A stretch of DNA of 64,000 nt from Pseudomonas svalbardensis (GTDB lineage Bacteria > Pseudomonadota > Gammaproteobacteria > Pseudomonadales > Pseudomonadaceae): contig NZ_CP125619.1 in NCBI RefSeq assembly GCF_030053115.1, forward strand, positions 1,055,001-1,119,000. The letters are read 5' to 3'. Positions within the stretch are counted from its first letter, which is position 1. Each line of letters starts with the position of its first letter. Both the position numbers and the translations under genes were made by a program. Of the stretch, positions 1 through 10,000 are shown piece after piece. The notes beneath the pieces are model-generated. The model did no database searches, was not told the DNA's origin, and worked only from the letters and a program-made list of their open reading frames with translations.

Positions 1-175
1 TGCCAGGGCCTATTCCCCCTGGACGTGTCGGCGGAACGCTGAACCCACCGCCATTTGGGTGCTTTCCAGGTTTCGGTTGTTTTCCAACATAAGTTGTTGG
101 TAATTCAATGGTAGTGCTTTGTCCAACAATACTAGTTGCCGGTAATTCGTGTGGGGGGCCGTGTTTTCCTGACAT
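1..175 (-). CDS. N-terminus of a Gly/Pro-rich protein, possibly bacteriocin-like (partial)
   Basis: An ATG at 175-173 on the minus strand opens a frame with no stop up to the left edge, so at least 58 codons are present and the rest lies outside the window. A GGAAG ribosome-binding site lies about 8 nt upstream. The peptide begins MSGKHGPPHELPATSIVG and continues rich in Gly, Pro and Thr with no signal peptide. Flexible Gly/Pro-rich N-termini of this kind are common in S-type pyocins and other colicin-like bacteriocins of Pseudomonas. That is only a resemblance, since no catalytic domain is visible. The codon use and upstream DNA are more AT-rich than the neighbouring core genes, which suggests an accessory gene. 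Confidence 0.5.
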   Translation of the reverse strand, partial: MSGKHGPPHELPATSIVGQSTTIELPTTYVGKQPKPGKHPNGGGFSVPPTRPGGIGPG

Positions 176-407
176 TTTGGATCTTCCATGAACGTAATTA
201 ATCGGTGGTGTTGAACAAGCTTACGTCAGGGCGGGTGAGGCTGGGTCCGAGAAGGTTGTAGGTGGTTTCTATTTGGAATGTGCGCAGTTTTGTGCTGTTT
301 TTGTGAATATAAAGATTAGTCCTTAATTTATGTAAGAACATTCTCTAGTTGTCGAGCAGTACTTGCTCTAACGAGGGGAATTCAGCAATGGGACAAAACT
401 CGTCCAT

Positions 408-436
408 AAAAAAGGCCGCTGCAAACGCAGCGGCCA
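408..436 (-). terminator. Rho-independent terminator (minus strand)
   Basis: A 9-bp perfect GC-rich stem (GGCCGCTGC / GCAGCGGCC, 414-435) with a 4-nt loop is followed on the minus strand by six T residues (408-413). It would end a transcript coming leftward from 440-690, where no well-supported gene exists. That makes a small RNA or small protein there possible. Confidence 0.75.
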
Positions 437-504
437 AAGTAAGACGATTGATCAAGGAGCAATAAATCAACGTCAGTGAACACAGGGCGATGAACCGAAA
501 ATCT

Positions 505-633
505 TCAATTCATCTGAAATCTGTCGCTAACGGCGTGGACTAGCCACCGCCATTGCTTCGTGCTTTCCGGCCGTTTGCCGTGAAAGCCCGGCAAGAATAA
601 GGCCTTGAGCCAAAAGGAAAAACAGCGATTCAT
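505..633 (-). CDS. Doubtful small ORF upstream of a terminator
   Basis: A 42-codon minus-strand frame starting at ATG 633-631 (MNRCFSFWLKALF...) ends about 70 nt before the strong minus-strand terminator at 408-436. It has a hydrophobic beginning and a basic C-terminal half. No convincing ribosome-binding site precedes it and I recognise no family. The only support is its position between open DNA and a strong terminator. The same transcript could equally be a non-coding small RNA. Confidence 0.2.
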   Translation of the reverse strand: MNRCFSFWLKALFLPGFHGKRPESTKQWRWLVHAVSDRFQMN

Positions 634-688
634 GACATGCACTGTTGCAGTATCGGCAACAGTTCCGCTCCTCATGGGGGATCTCATT

Positions 689-825
689 CCTGTAGCAGCT
701 GCCGAAGGCTGCGTTCGGCTGCGCAGCAGTCGTAAACCCTGCCTGCACGGTCATCCTGAAATACCGAGGTGGTTGATTAAACGACTGCTGCGCAGCCGAA
801 CGCAGCCTTCGGCAGCTGCTACAGG
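689..825. repeat. 45-bp perfect inverted repeat (REP-pair-like)
   Basis: Arm 689-733 (starts CCTGTAGCAGCTGCCGAAGG) is exactly the reverse complement of arm 781-825, with a 47-bp spacer. Each arm is itself partly palindromic (CTGCCGAAGGC...GCAGC). This looks like a convergent pair of one of the short extragenic repeat families of fluorescent pseudomonads. It lies about 190 bp upstream of the DUF1302 start. Confidence 0.8.
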
Positions 826-1015
826 TTTGCGTTCACAACGCCCTATGCACCTGACTGATAACCCCCCATCCAGCCCATCCATAACCCGCGCAAATCCCCG
901 TTCCATGTGGGCATTCATCCTTAGGAGGTACATCGCGAATACCTCCTTGGTGCGCTTATCGCTCCCAACGTGCGGCAGTAGGGTGTGGCCTTCTGTCACT
1001 CACCGGGGAAGACGC

Positions 1016-2809
1016 ATGACAAAAACAACAATGCGCGCCATCTTCAAACCGCAGGCGCTGGCCGCCGCGGTGGCCTTGGGTTGCTGTGCCCAGGCGCAGG
1101 CTGTTTCATTCAACATCGGGGAAATCGAGGGGACCTTTGACTCTTCGCTATCCGTCGGCGCGAGCTGGGGCATGCGCGATGCCGACAAATCCCTGGTGGG
1201 CGTCGTCAATGGCGGGACCGGCCAGTCTTCGACCGGGGATGACGGGCGGCTGAACTTCAAGAAGGGCGAAACCTTCTCCAAGATCTTCAAGGGTATTCAT
1301 GACCTTGAATTGAAGTACGGCGACACCGGGGTGTTCGTGCGTGGCAAGTACTGGTATGACTTCGAACTCAAGGACGAGGATCGTGAGTTCAAGCCGATCA
1401 GTGACAGCGGTCGTAAAGAAGGCGCCAAGTCCTCCGGGGCGCAGCTGCTCGACGCCTTCGTCTATCACAACTATTCCATCGCCGATCTGCCGGGCACTGT
1501 GCGCGCCGGTAAGCAGGTGGTGAGTTGGGGTGAAAGTACCTTCATCGGCAACTCGATCAACAGCATCAACCCGATCGACGTTTCAGCGTTCCGTCGTCCT
1601 GGCGCCGAAATCAAGGAAGGCCTGATTCCGGTGAACATGCTGTTCGCCTCGCAAAGCCTGACTGACCAACTCTCGGTGGAAGGTTTCTATCAACTGGAGT
1701 GGGACCAGACCGTTCTCGATAACTGCGGCACCTTCTTCGGTGTCGATGTGGCGGCAGACGGCTGCAACAAGAATTACACGGTTGCCAGCCCGGCGATCGC
1801 ACCGTTGCAACCGATCGCTGCAGCGTTTGGCCAAGGCTTCGAGGTCAGTCAGGAAGGTGTGATCGTACCGCGTGGCGGTGACCGCGACGCCCGCGACTCC
1901 GGGCAGTGGGGGACGGCGCTGCGCTGGCTCGGCGACGACACCGAGTACGGTTTGTACTTCATGAACTATCACAGCCGTAGCCCGACGGTCGGCACCACCA
2001 CTGCCGGCCTGACAACGCTGGCACGGATCCCGGCCATTGTCGGTGCCGCCAACAGAATCGCGCCCGGTACCGGGTCTGCACTGGCTCAGAGTGTGATGCT
2101 CGGACGCGGCCAGTATTACCTTGAGTACCCGGAAGACATTCGTCTCTACGGCGCGAGCTTTTCCACCACCTTGCCTACCGGCACGGCGTGGACTGGTGAG
2201 ATCAGCTATCGCCCCAACGCTCCGGTACAAGTCAACACCAACGACCTGACTCTGGCCTTGCTCAACCCGATCGCAGGCGGCGCGGCATCGCCTATCGCCA
2301 CCACGCCAGGTGCCGACAACAAAGGTTACCGCCGCAAGGAAGTGACGCAGATCCAGAGCACCCTGACCCACTTCGTCGACCAAGTGCTGGGTGCCCAGCG
2401 GCTGACCCTGGTCGGCGAGGCGGCGGTGGTGCGAGTCGGTGGTCTGGAATCGCGAACCAAACTGCGTTACGGCCGTGACTCGGTCTATGGCCAGTACGGT
2501 TTTGGCGGCGATACCGACGGTTTTGTCACCTCGACCTCCTGGGGCTACCGCGCCCGCGCGATCCTCGACTACAACAACGTCATCGCCGGGATCAACCTCA
2601 AGCCCAACCTGTCCTGGTCCCACGACGTCGCCGGCTACGGCCCCAACGGGCTGTTCAACGAAGGCGCCAAGGCGGTCAGCGTCGGCGTCGATGCCGACTA
2701 CCGCAACACCTATACCGCGAGCCTCAGTTACACCGATTTCTTCGGTGGTGACTACAACGTCCTGGAAGACCGCGACTTCCTGGCGCTGAGCTTCGGCGTG
2801 AACTTCTGA
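1016..2809 (+). CDS. DUF1302 family outer-membrane-associated protein
   Basis: The 597-residue product has a basic N-terminus and a hydrophobic stretch ending AQAQA (about residue 27), a good Sec signal peptide. The mature part is rich in aromatic and Gly residues and ends in Phe (SFGVNF), as in outer-membrane beta-barrels. The DUF1302 start SFNIGEIEGTFDSSLSVGAS is clear. The ATG at 1016 was chosen because GGGGAAG precedes it and it gives a proper signal peptide; the frame opens upstream at 605 but runs through a repeat. DUF1302 and DUF1329 genes are usually paired in Pseudomonas, often near hydrophobic-substrate catabolism genes. A role in uptake or envelope passage of a hydrophobic compound is inference. 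Confidence 0.85.
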   Translation: MTKTTMRAIFKPQALAAAVALGCCAQAQAVSFNIGEIEGTFDSSLSVGASWGMRDADKSLVGVVNGGTGQSSTGDDGRLNFKKGETFSKIFKGIHDLELKYGDTGVFVRGKYWYDFELKDEDREFKPISDSGRKEGAKSSGAQLLDAFVYHNYSIADLPGTVRAGKQVVSWGESTFIGNSINSINPIDVSAFRRPGAEIKEGLIPVNMLFASQSLTDQLSVEGFYQLEWDQTVLDNCGTFFGVDVAADGCNKNYTVASPAIAPLQPIAAAFGQGFEVSQEGVIVPRGGDRDARDSGQWGTALRWLGDDTEYGLYFMNYHSRSPTVGTTTAGLTTLARIPAIVGAANRIAPGTGSALAQSVMLGRGQYYLEYPEDIRLYGASFSTTLPTGTAWTGEISYRPNAPVQVNTNDLTLALLNPIAGGAASPIATTPGADNKGYRRKEVTQIQSTLTHFVDQVLGAQRLTLVGEAAVVRVGGLESRTKLRYGRDSVYGQYGFGGDTDGFVTSTSWGYRARAILDYNNVIAGINLKPNLSWSHDVAGYGPNGLFNEGAKAVSVGVDADYRNTYTASLSYTDFFGGDYNVLEDRDFLALSFGVNF

Positions 2810-2832
2810 TCTGGCTGAGAAGGATGATTTTA

Positions 2833-4199
2833 ATGCGCAAGATGATTCTGCAATGCGGCGCCCTGGCCTTGAGTCTGCTGGCTGCCAACGTGATGGCGGC
2901 GGTGTCGCCGGAAGAAGCGAACAAACTCGGCACCAGCCTCACGCCGTTGGGCGCCGAGAAGGCCGGCAATGCCGATGGCTCGATCCCGGCCTGGACCGGT
3001 GGCATCCCGAAAAACGCGGCGCGGTGGACAGTAAAGGTTTCCTGGCTGACCCGTTTGCCAATGAAAAGCCGCTGTTTACCATCACCGCGGCGACGGTCGA
3101 CAAATACAAGGACAAGCTCTCCGATGGCCAGATAGCGATGTTCAAGCGCTACCCCGAGACCTACAAGATCCCGGTTTATCCAACCCACCGTACCGTGGCC
3201 GTACCAGCGGACATCGATGAGTCGGCCAAGCGCAGCGCCTTGAACGTGACGCCGATCAACGACGGTAACGGTCTGGCCAATTTCACCGGCAACCGCTATT
3301 ACGCCTTTCCTATTCCGAAGAACGGTGTCGAGGTGATCTGGAACCATATCACCCGTTATCACGGCGGGAACCTGCGTCGCACCATCACCCAGGCAACGCC
3401 TCAGTCCAATGGTGATTTCACCGTCATCCGATTCAAGGACGAGGTTGCGGTACCTTCGTTGCTCGGTGATTTTAAACCGGGCAGCGATGAAAACGTCCTC
3501 AGCTATTTCAAGCAGGAAGTCACCGCGCCTGCGCGCCTGGCGGGTAACGTGTTGCTGGTTCACGAGACCCTCGATCAGGTCAAGGAACCGCGCAAGGCCT
3601 GGATTTACAACGCGGGCCAGCGACGTGTGCGCCGTGCGCCTCAAGTGGCCTATGACGGCGTGGGGACCTCGTCCGACGGGCTGCGCACCACCGACAACTT
3701 CGACATGTTTTCCGGCGCACCGGATCGCTACGACTGGAAGCTGGTCGGCAAGAAAGAAATGTACATCCCTTACAACAGCTACAAGCTCGACTCGCCCAGC
3801 CTCAAGTACACCGATGTGATCAAGGCCGGGCATATCAATCAGGATCTGACCCGCTATGAGTTGCACCGGGTCTGGGAGATCGTGGCCACGGTCAAGCCGA
3901 ACGAGCGGCACGTGTATGCCAAGCGTCACATGTACATCGACGAAGACAGCTGGCAGGTGGCGCTGGCCGATCACTACGACGGTCGCGGTCAGCTGTGGCG
4001 CGTCGCAGAAGGTCACGCTCAGTTCTACTACGATCACCAGGTTCCGGCCTATACGGTCGAAGCCCTGTATGACCTCATTGCCGGTCGCTACATTGCGTTG
4101 GGGATGAAGAACGAGGAAAAGCGCAGCTTCGAATTCAACATTGATGCCAAAGCAGGGGACTACACGCCAGCAGCCTTGCGGAGTACAGGGGTGAGGTAA
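2833..4199 (+). pseudogene. DUF1329 family protein, broken by a one-base frameshift
   Basis: The N-terminal part (signal peptide MRKMILQCGALALSLLAA, then mature start AVSPEEANKLG) is read in one frame up to about 3020. The rest (DSKGFLADPFANEKPLF onward, about 390 residues, to the stop at 4197-4199) is read in the frame one base back. Restoring one G in the GG at 3018-3019 would give the continuous sequence IPKNAGAVDSKGF expected for the family. All other parts look intact, so this is either a recent inactivating deletion or a sequencing error in a G run. The ATG at 2833 has GAGAAGGA about 9 nt upstream. DUF1329 proteins are periplasmic or lipoprotein-sorting-like (LolB-like fold) partners of DUF1302 barrels, 23 bp upstream here. 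Confidence 0.85.
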
Positions 4200-4221
4200 T
4201 CAGTCCTACAGGCTCCTACAC

Positions 4222-4250
4222 AAAAAGGTGACCTCATGGTCACCTTTTTT
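4222..4250 (+). terminator. Rho-independent terminator after DUF1302-DUF1329
   Basis: A 12-bp perfect stem (AAAAAGGTGACC / GGTCACCTTTTT) with a TCAT loop ends in a T run. It closes the DUF1302-DUF1329 unit 22 bp after its stop and separates it from the LuxR gene. The A/T-rich outer stem makes it usable in both directions. Confidence 0.9.
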
Positions 4251-4340
4251 ATAGGTGCCGATCAGTGTGTTGAATACTTCTTCAACAAGCTGCAAAGAGA
4301 GGGCTAGGGTGGCGCCACAACTATAAAAAGGCGCACCACT

Positions 4341-6893
4341 ATGACCGCCATGACGCTGTGTCTGGATCGTCCTGGACACCTGCCCCGTCTGTCTTCACAC
4401 CACCTGTCTCGCGACCGGTTGATCGAACCGTTACTGGCATCGACGGCGCGGGTGAAATTGCTCTGTGCGCCTGCCGGTAGTGGCAAGAGTGCGCTGCTCG
4501 CCGAGTGCCTGTTGCAGGCGCCCGCGCAGTGTCAGGTCTGTTGGTTGCCGTTGGTGGGAGAGCCGATCAATGTGGTCGATTTTCGGCAGCGGTTGGCTCA
4601 GGCGCTGGGGCTGAACTCGTCGGATGAGCCCGCGTTGCTGGAGTATCTGGCGCGGTCACAGACGGCGACCTGGCTGTTTCTCGATGACTATTGCCGCGTC
4701 CCGAACCCCGAGTTGGACCTGCTGCTGGATCGCATGCTAACGGTCAGCAGCCCGATGTTGACCTGGTGGTTGGGCGCCCGCCGTCGCCCGCAATGCAACT
4801 GGCCGCGCTTGCTGCTCGATGATGAGTTGTATGAGTGCGAGCGCGCCACGCTGGCGTTCAATCAAGCTGAAGTCGCCATGCTGTTGCACCACCTGCCACC
4901 CACGGATGCATACGCCGTCGCCGGCAAGATCATCCAGCACAGTGGCGGCTGGTGCGCCGGCGTACGGATTGCGCTGCTGCAAAAATGCGACTGGTCACAC
5001 AACAACACGCTACATAGCCGAACGAACACCTTGCTCGATTATCTGGAGCATGAGTTGTTCATTACGCTGACGCCGGAGCTGACGGAAGCCTGGCGCGTAC
5101 TCGCCCATTTACCGCGATTCAATGCAAGGCTGTGCGATCACCTGTTTGGCGCGGGTGAAGGTGCGCAATGTTTGAGGACGTTGCAAGAACTGGGTTGTTT
5201 TATCGAGCCTTGGCAGGGCTCGGCAGACTGGCTGCAGATTTTCCCCCCACTCACTCAGTTGATGCGCGATGAGCAATGGCCGGCGGGACGTTCCTGGCAT
5301 CGTCGTGCCTGCCAGTGGTTTGCGGCCGAACTCGATTGGAAAGCTGCCTTCGAACAAGCGCTGCTGGCTGAAGAGTTCGAGGTCGCCGTCAGCCTGTTGC
5401 AGCACTTCAGTTTCGAGCATTTGTTCGAGGAGCAAACGGTAGTGCTGTTGTTGCGTTTGCATGAGCAGCAAGGCGAGGAACTGACGCTGGGCAGCCCACA
5501 ATTGGTCGGATTGATTACAGCTGCGCTGTTATTCGCTGGACGTTTCGAACAGGCGACTGCCTGTATCGCTCATTTGGCGCATTTCACGCCTCAACCTTCG
5601 GCCGTGCTTCAGCGTCAACTGATTGCACGTTGGCAGGCCCTGCAGGGTTGGTTGCTGCATTTACAGGGACGAATGGAGGCTTCGCACGCGCACTTTCTTG
5701 ACGCGTTGAGCGCGCTCGATCCCGAATGCTGGACGGCGCGCTTGATGTGTTTGTCCGGTCTGACGCAACAGGCGTTGTTAAGGGGCGAGCTCGACGTGGC
5801 GCAAGCCCACAACCGCGAGGCGCTGTGCCTGGCGCGGGCACGAGGTTCGCTGGTGTTCGAGGGCCTGATGGAACTCGATCATGCGCAGTTGCTGGAGCAG
5901 CGTGGCGCCCCCGGGCGCGCTGAAAGTCTGCTTGCCAATATTCATGAACTGCTCTGCCTGCAATCTGACCGCGTAGCGCCTTTACTGGGGAGAATTGCCT
6001 TGCGCCGTGGGCGACTGGCCTTGTGTCAGGGGCTGGATGAACGGGCAGCGGAGTTTTTTCAGGCCGGATTGGAGGACTGCGTCCGCAATCAAGACAAGCG
6101 TGCGTTGTACGGTTTTCTCGGACAGGCAGAACTGGCCGCCAATCAGGGCGACTACGCCCAAGCCTTCGTCCGCCTGCGCGATGCTGAGCGATTGATGCAG
6201 CAGCGGCAGATTCCGGACATGGTCTACCGCGGCGTTCTGCTGCAAGTCAGCAGCCAGCTCTGGTTGCAACAGGGGCGTCCCGAACTGGCCCGTGAGGCGT
6301 TGAGCCGGGTGCTCAAACATTATCGGGGGCCACAGGCCCGGCAGGCCCCCCCGGCGACACTGGAGTTGATTCCGCGGATTGAGTATTTGTTGATTCTGGC
6401 TGAGGTCAAACTGCAAGGGGTGGAGGATCCCTTGGCTCGGCTCTCAACCCTGTTTGAACACACGCAAGCGAACGGGATGGTCAGCCTGGAAGCCGAGCTT
6501 CTGCTGGCGATGGCCGAGGCGGCCTTCATGATGGGTGAACAGGAGAGTGCCCGGCAGTTTTTCGACATGGGCGAAGAGAAGGCGAGCCGTTGTAACTTGC
6601 AGCAGTTATTGGCGCAGTTGAATCGGCGTTGTCCCGGTCTCTTATCGGAACTGCAAATAGCTAATAACGAGCCATTTCCTGACAAAGGTATTAATGAGAG
6701 TCCACTGAGCCTGAGGGAGTTGGAAGTGCTCGAGTTGATTGCGTCAGGGAATTCGAACCGACAAATAGCCGATAAGTTGTTCATCTCATTGCATACCGTT
6801 AAAACACATGTCCGGCGGATTCATGGAAAGTTAGGGGTTGAGCGCAGGACGCATGCAGTGGCAAGGGCAAGAATGCTGGGTTTGTGCGGTTAA
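4341..6893 (+). CDS. MalT-type LuxR family transcriptional regulator
   Basis: The 850-residue protein has the layout of large ATP-binding LuxR (LAL/MalT) activators. There is an N-terminal nucleotide-binding domain with Walker A APAGSGKS (residues 43-50) and a Walker B-like WLFLDDY near residue 115. A long helical, TPR-like middle follows (about 330-770), and a LuxR helix-turn-helix at about 788-845 ([20 protein letters not shown], then [16 protein letters not shown]). It has its own start after a terminator, so it is probably transcribed separately. Regulators of this type often sit beside DUF1302/DUF1329 pairs, and control of that pair by a small-molecule-sensing activator is a reasonable inference. 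It could instead control the toxin-like gene 159 bp downstream. Confidence 0.88.
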   Translation: MTAMTLCLDRPGHLPRLSSHHLSRDRLIEPLLASTARVKLLCAPAGSGKSALLAECLLQAPAQCQVCWLPLVGEPINVVDFRQRLAQALGLNSSDEPALLEYLARSQTATWLFLDDYCRVPNPELDLLLDRMLTVSSPMLTWWLGARRRPQCNWPRLLLDDELYECERATLAFNQAEVAMLLHHLPPTDAYAVAGKIIQHSGGWCAGVRIALLQKCDWSHNNTLHSRTNTLLDYLEHELFITLTPELTEAWRVLAHLPRFNARLCDHLFGAGEGAQCLRTLQELGCFIEPWQGSADWLQIFPPLTQLMRDEQWPAGRSWHRRACQWFAAELDWKAAFEQALLAEEFEVAVSLLQHFSFEHLFEEQTVVLLLRLHEQQGEELTLGSPQLVGLITAALLFAGRFEQATACIAHLAHFTPQPSAVLQRQLIARWQALQGWLLHLQGRMEASHAHFLDALSALDPECWTARLMCLSGLTQQALLRGELDVAQAHNREALCLARARGSLVFEGLMELDHAQLLEQRGAPGRAESLLANIHELLCLQSDRVAPLLGRIALRRGRLALCQGLDERAAEFFQAGLEDCVRNQDKRALYGFLGQAELAANQGDYAQAFVRLRDAERLMQQRQIPDMVYRGVLLQVSSQLWLQQGRPELAREALSRVLKHYRGPQARQAPPATLELIPRIEYLLILAEVKLQGVEDPLARLSTLFEHTQANGMVSLEAELLLAMAEAAFMMGEQESARQFFDMGEEKASRCNLQQLLAQLNRRCPGLLSELQIANNEPFPDKGINESPLSLRELEVLELIASGNSNRQIADKLFISLHTVKTHVRRIHGKLGVERRTHAVARARMLGLCG

Positions 6894-7052
6894 TTGTTTT
6901 TTAATAATGTTGTGGATCTGTTTTGATGTCCTGGGTATTTAATGTTTTGCAAAGGGTTGTGGGTGTTTTTATTGGTTTTTATTGCGTTAAGTTAATTGCA
7001 CTGGTTCAGGCAGTTTTTCGTTGTCTGATTTTTTAAAGTGCATTAATGGAAT

Positions 7053-10000
7053 ATGTATATGGGCGTTCAGGAAATATCGTTGATACAGGCGAATCTGGGA
7101 AAGGTGGTTGAAAGTTTTACCGCGCTGGAAGAAGCGCTGAAGAAAACCCCGTCGTTTAAATCAATCCTGCAAGACGTTTTGTTAAAGGAACTTCAGCAGC
7201 TGTTGCCGGAGGTCTACATCAGCAGGACTTACATCAATGCCCGACGTTCAGGCATTGCGAATCAGGAGCCGACCGGTCTGTTCATGGACGTGTTCATGGA
7301 ATGTCTGAGTCGTGGGCGTGCTCCTGTTTATGACGCGAGTCAGTACGGCGTCTATGACTGGCCCGACTCCATGGATGAGTTGGACCGGGTCGACGGTCTG
7401 GACGTGGTTGCTCTGGGGGCGCTGATCGGCGATGTGCTGGGTACGCTGGCGCAAAAATACACGCAAGACCTGGATCGACGCTGGGCAGCGTCTGTGGGCA
7501 AGGATGCCAAGGGTCGTGAACTGGGCTCTCGCAGCAGTGATCTGCGCAACGTGTATGCGGCGCTTTTCTGGCAAGAGTTGAAAGCAATGATACAAGTGCA
7601 AGGGGTGATGCCGGAGGTAGATCTCAGTTTTGAAGCTTTTCTCAGGGGCAATCCCCAGACCCCGGCTTACAGTCTTTCATTGCAACTCGAAAGTGGACGA
7701 TTCGCAACGCTGGCCTGTTGTTTCGCCATGCGTCTGAATGGTCAGATCAGCGACGAACTTGTACCTGCCAGCGATGATTGGGTCATCCTTTACACCCCCG
7801 CAAAAGGGCTGGAAACGTACCGGACGTCGGCATTGATGCACCGCTCGCTGGAGCAGCGCCTGAGCGACGCGAACAGCCGGGTGCGGTTGCTCAAAGGTGT
7901 TTCACTGGAGGACGCCGAACACGTCAGAAGTGCGCCTGATATCCGGTATTTGAAAACCCATGGCGAAATTTTCCAGAACGTCATCGACAATCTGCTGGAT
8001 AAACAACGGCGTGACGTTGCTTTCAGTCTTCGTCGATTACTGGCGCCGGGCGCGGACCTGCAGAGCGTTGTACGTTCAATTGAGTCGGCTCATGGCCTGA
8101 ATGAAGTGATCGACGATGCCAAGGGCCGAACCGCCAACCTGCTCGCATTGATTTCAAAAAACGCCCGGCCGCAATGGCTGAAGGACACTTCCACAACCAA
8201 TCAGGAAGTATTTGCCTCTCTGGAACAGGCGTTGCTCAAAAGCCAGGTGGCATTGCATGAGGCGATGGGGGGGCTCTCCTCATTTCAGGAGTATGTGCGG
8301 GGTGTCGTCGGAGAACATATCTCCCAGGGCGATGCCAATCGTGTTGATCCCGATACTGTTTGGGTAGTCGTGAAACACTGGGTGCGTATGGGGGCAAGGA
8401 ACATCGAGCATGTCCAGCGTAAAACCCTGACGCAGCTGTTCATGTACGGTGTGCATGATGCGGCAGGGCAATACTCGATTCAGTTCGAAGCCTTCCACAA
8501 CAATCCACGACTGTCAGCTTCCAATATCGAATACGCCATCCGGCAATTTGATCTTCGTTTGAAATACGCCAATGAACGAAGTCATCGCCTCAGCGATCCG
8601 CAAGTAAAAGAAGCCATGCAGGAAGTATTGGGGCAGCAAACTGCGCTCAGTAACTTCGCAGCGTTACTTCAAAACCATATCAGCCCGAAAGCACAGGACA
8701 TTTCGCAGCGTTATCTGTTTGGCGATCCGGGAATGGAGGCATGCGGCGTTGCTTTTCGCAGCCATTACCGGCCGTTCAAAGACATGATCGTTTATCGTGC
8801 AAAAGGCGCAATGCCTGATAATTCGATGCATGTACTCTACGCTCCCGGTGCCCCGACGGGGCAGCAATGGTATGAGTTTCCCGATCTGACGGCGTTGAAG
8901 CGACAGTTCATCAATTGGGGTTTCGAGCAGCGCGATCGTGACTTCCTGATCGGGCAGACTTTCAACATCGATCGTGCGAAGTTCGTGAAGAACTATCTCT
9001 CCTTTGTCGAGTCGGCGACGGTGTCCGAACGGTGGTGGTGGGACGGCGTTGCTTTGGTGCAATGGGCGAGCGGGTTGGAAGGCGGGCCGTTCATGGGCGC
9101 CATCCATAAAATCATCGACTGGGAAATTGCTGAAGAACAGGTGGTCACACCCGGCTGGTACAGAAAGGCCGCTGCGCAAGATCGCGAGCTTTTCACCAGG
9201 TTGAACACGGATTTCAAAGCCATCTACCAGCTATCAAAAGAACCACTACATATCGAAACGTTTTCCGTCTTCTCACGAAATCTGGTCATGAAGGCGTTGA
9301 ACGATTATTTGCGTCGATCTGGCCCGCATCCGGAAATTGACCCGGATCGGGTGAACGTCAAGTTGCGTGGACACGACTGGATGACACTCACCAATGTGTT
9401 CATTCAGTGGCAGATCTGGAGTACTGATGAATATGTGTCGTTCCGCTCCCTGGACAACTCGCCGCTGGGGCGCTTGGGTACAGCCGCTGTCACTGCGTTG
9501 ATCAATTTATTGCCGGGCGAGAAATATGAGCAATATCTGCGGCAGGATTTCCTGACAACACCTTCTTATGATCTCAAGGCGAAGCTTTACTGCAAAACCG
9601 TGCAGAACGAAATGCTCAGGGCGGCATTGACGCAAAAAATGCAGGGCTCTCTTTCCGGTGAACACTTCAATTGGCTCAAGGGGCTGATCGAGGGGCTGGA
9701 TCATGATCGTACTCACAATCCGGTGCCGTTCCTGACGGGCGTCGCGCCAGGCGAAGGCGTTTATACGCTGGCGCTCGAGGGGCGACGGTTGGAGGGTGCC
9801 TATACGTTCGGGCGCAACGTGGCTGGCAGGTTGGAATACCTGATCTACATTCCGAAAGCACCGGATGGCCTGGCATTTCGTCCTATTGAGTCGTTGACTC
9901 AGGGCTTGAAGGGGGGCGCACTGGGCAACCATGTTGTCGGACTTGTCAGGTTGGAAGACAGAGGCGTGGTGAAAAGTTATGTCGACAACTGCCGCGACAC

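Larger units (their letters stand above)
176..1015. other. Gene-poor intergenic stretch
   Basis: These 840 bases lie between the partial minus-strand gene and the DUF1302 gene. Positions 176-400 are AT-rich and probably hold the promoter of the leftward gene. A strong minus-strand terminator lies at 408-436, a doubtful 42-codon frame at 505-633 and a perfect 45-bp inverted repeat at 689-825. Apart from these I see no gene. The longer plus-strand frame opening at 605 reads through the inverted repeat and is taken as a fortuitous extension of the DUF1302 frame. Confidence 0.6.

Noticed and set aside
605-1015. N-terminal extension of the DUF1302 frame (137 extra codons)
   Set aside because: It runs straight through both arms of the 45-bp inverted repeat, shows no family similarity, and the ATG at 1016 has a ribosome-binding site and a proper signal peptide.
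2724-4037. 437-codon minus-strand frame opposite the broken DUF1329 gene
   Set aside because: It is a shadow frame. It stays open across the frameshift site, but its sequence shows no family and a composition typical of antisense reading.
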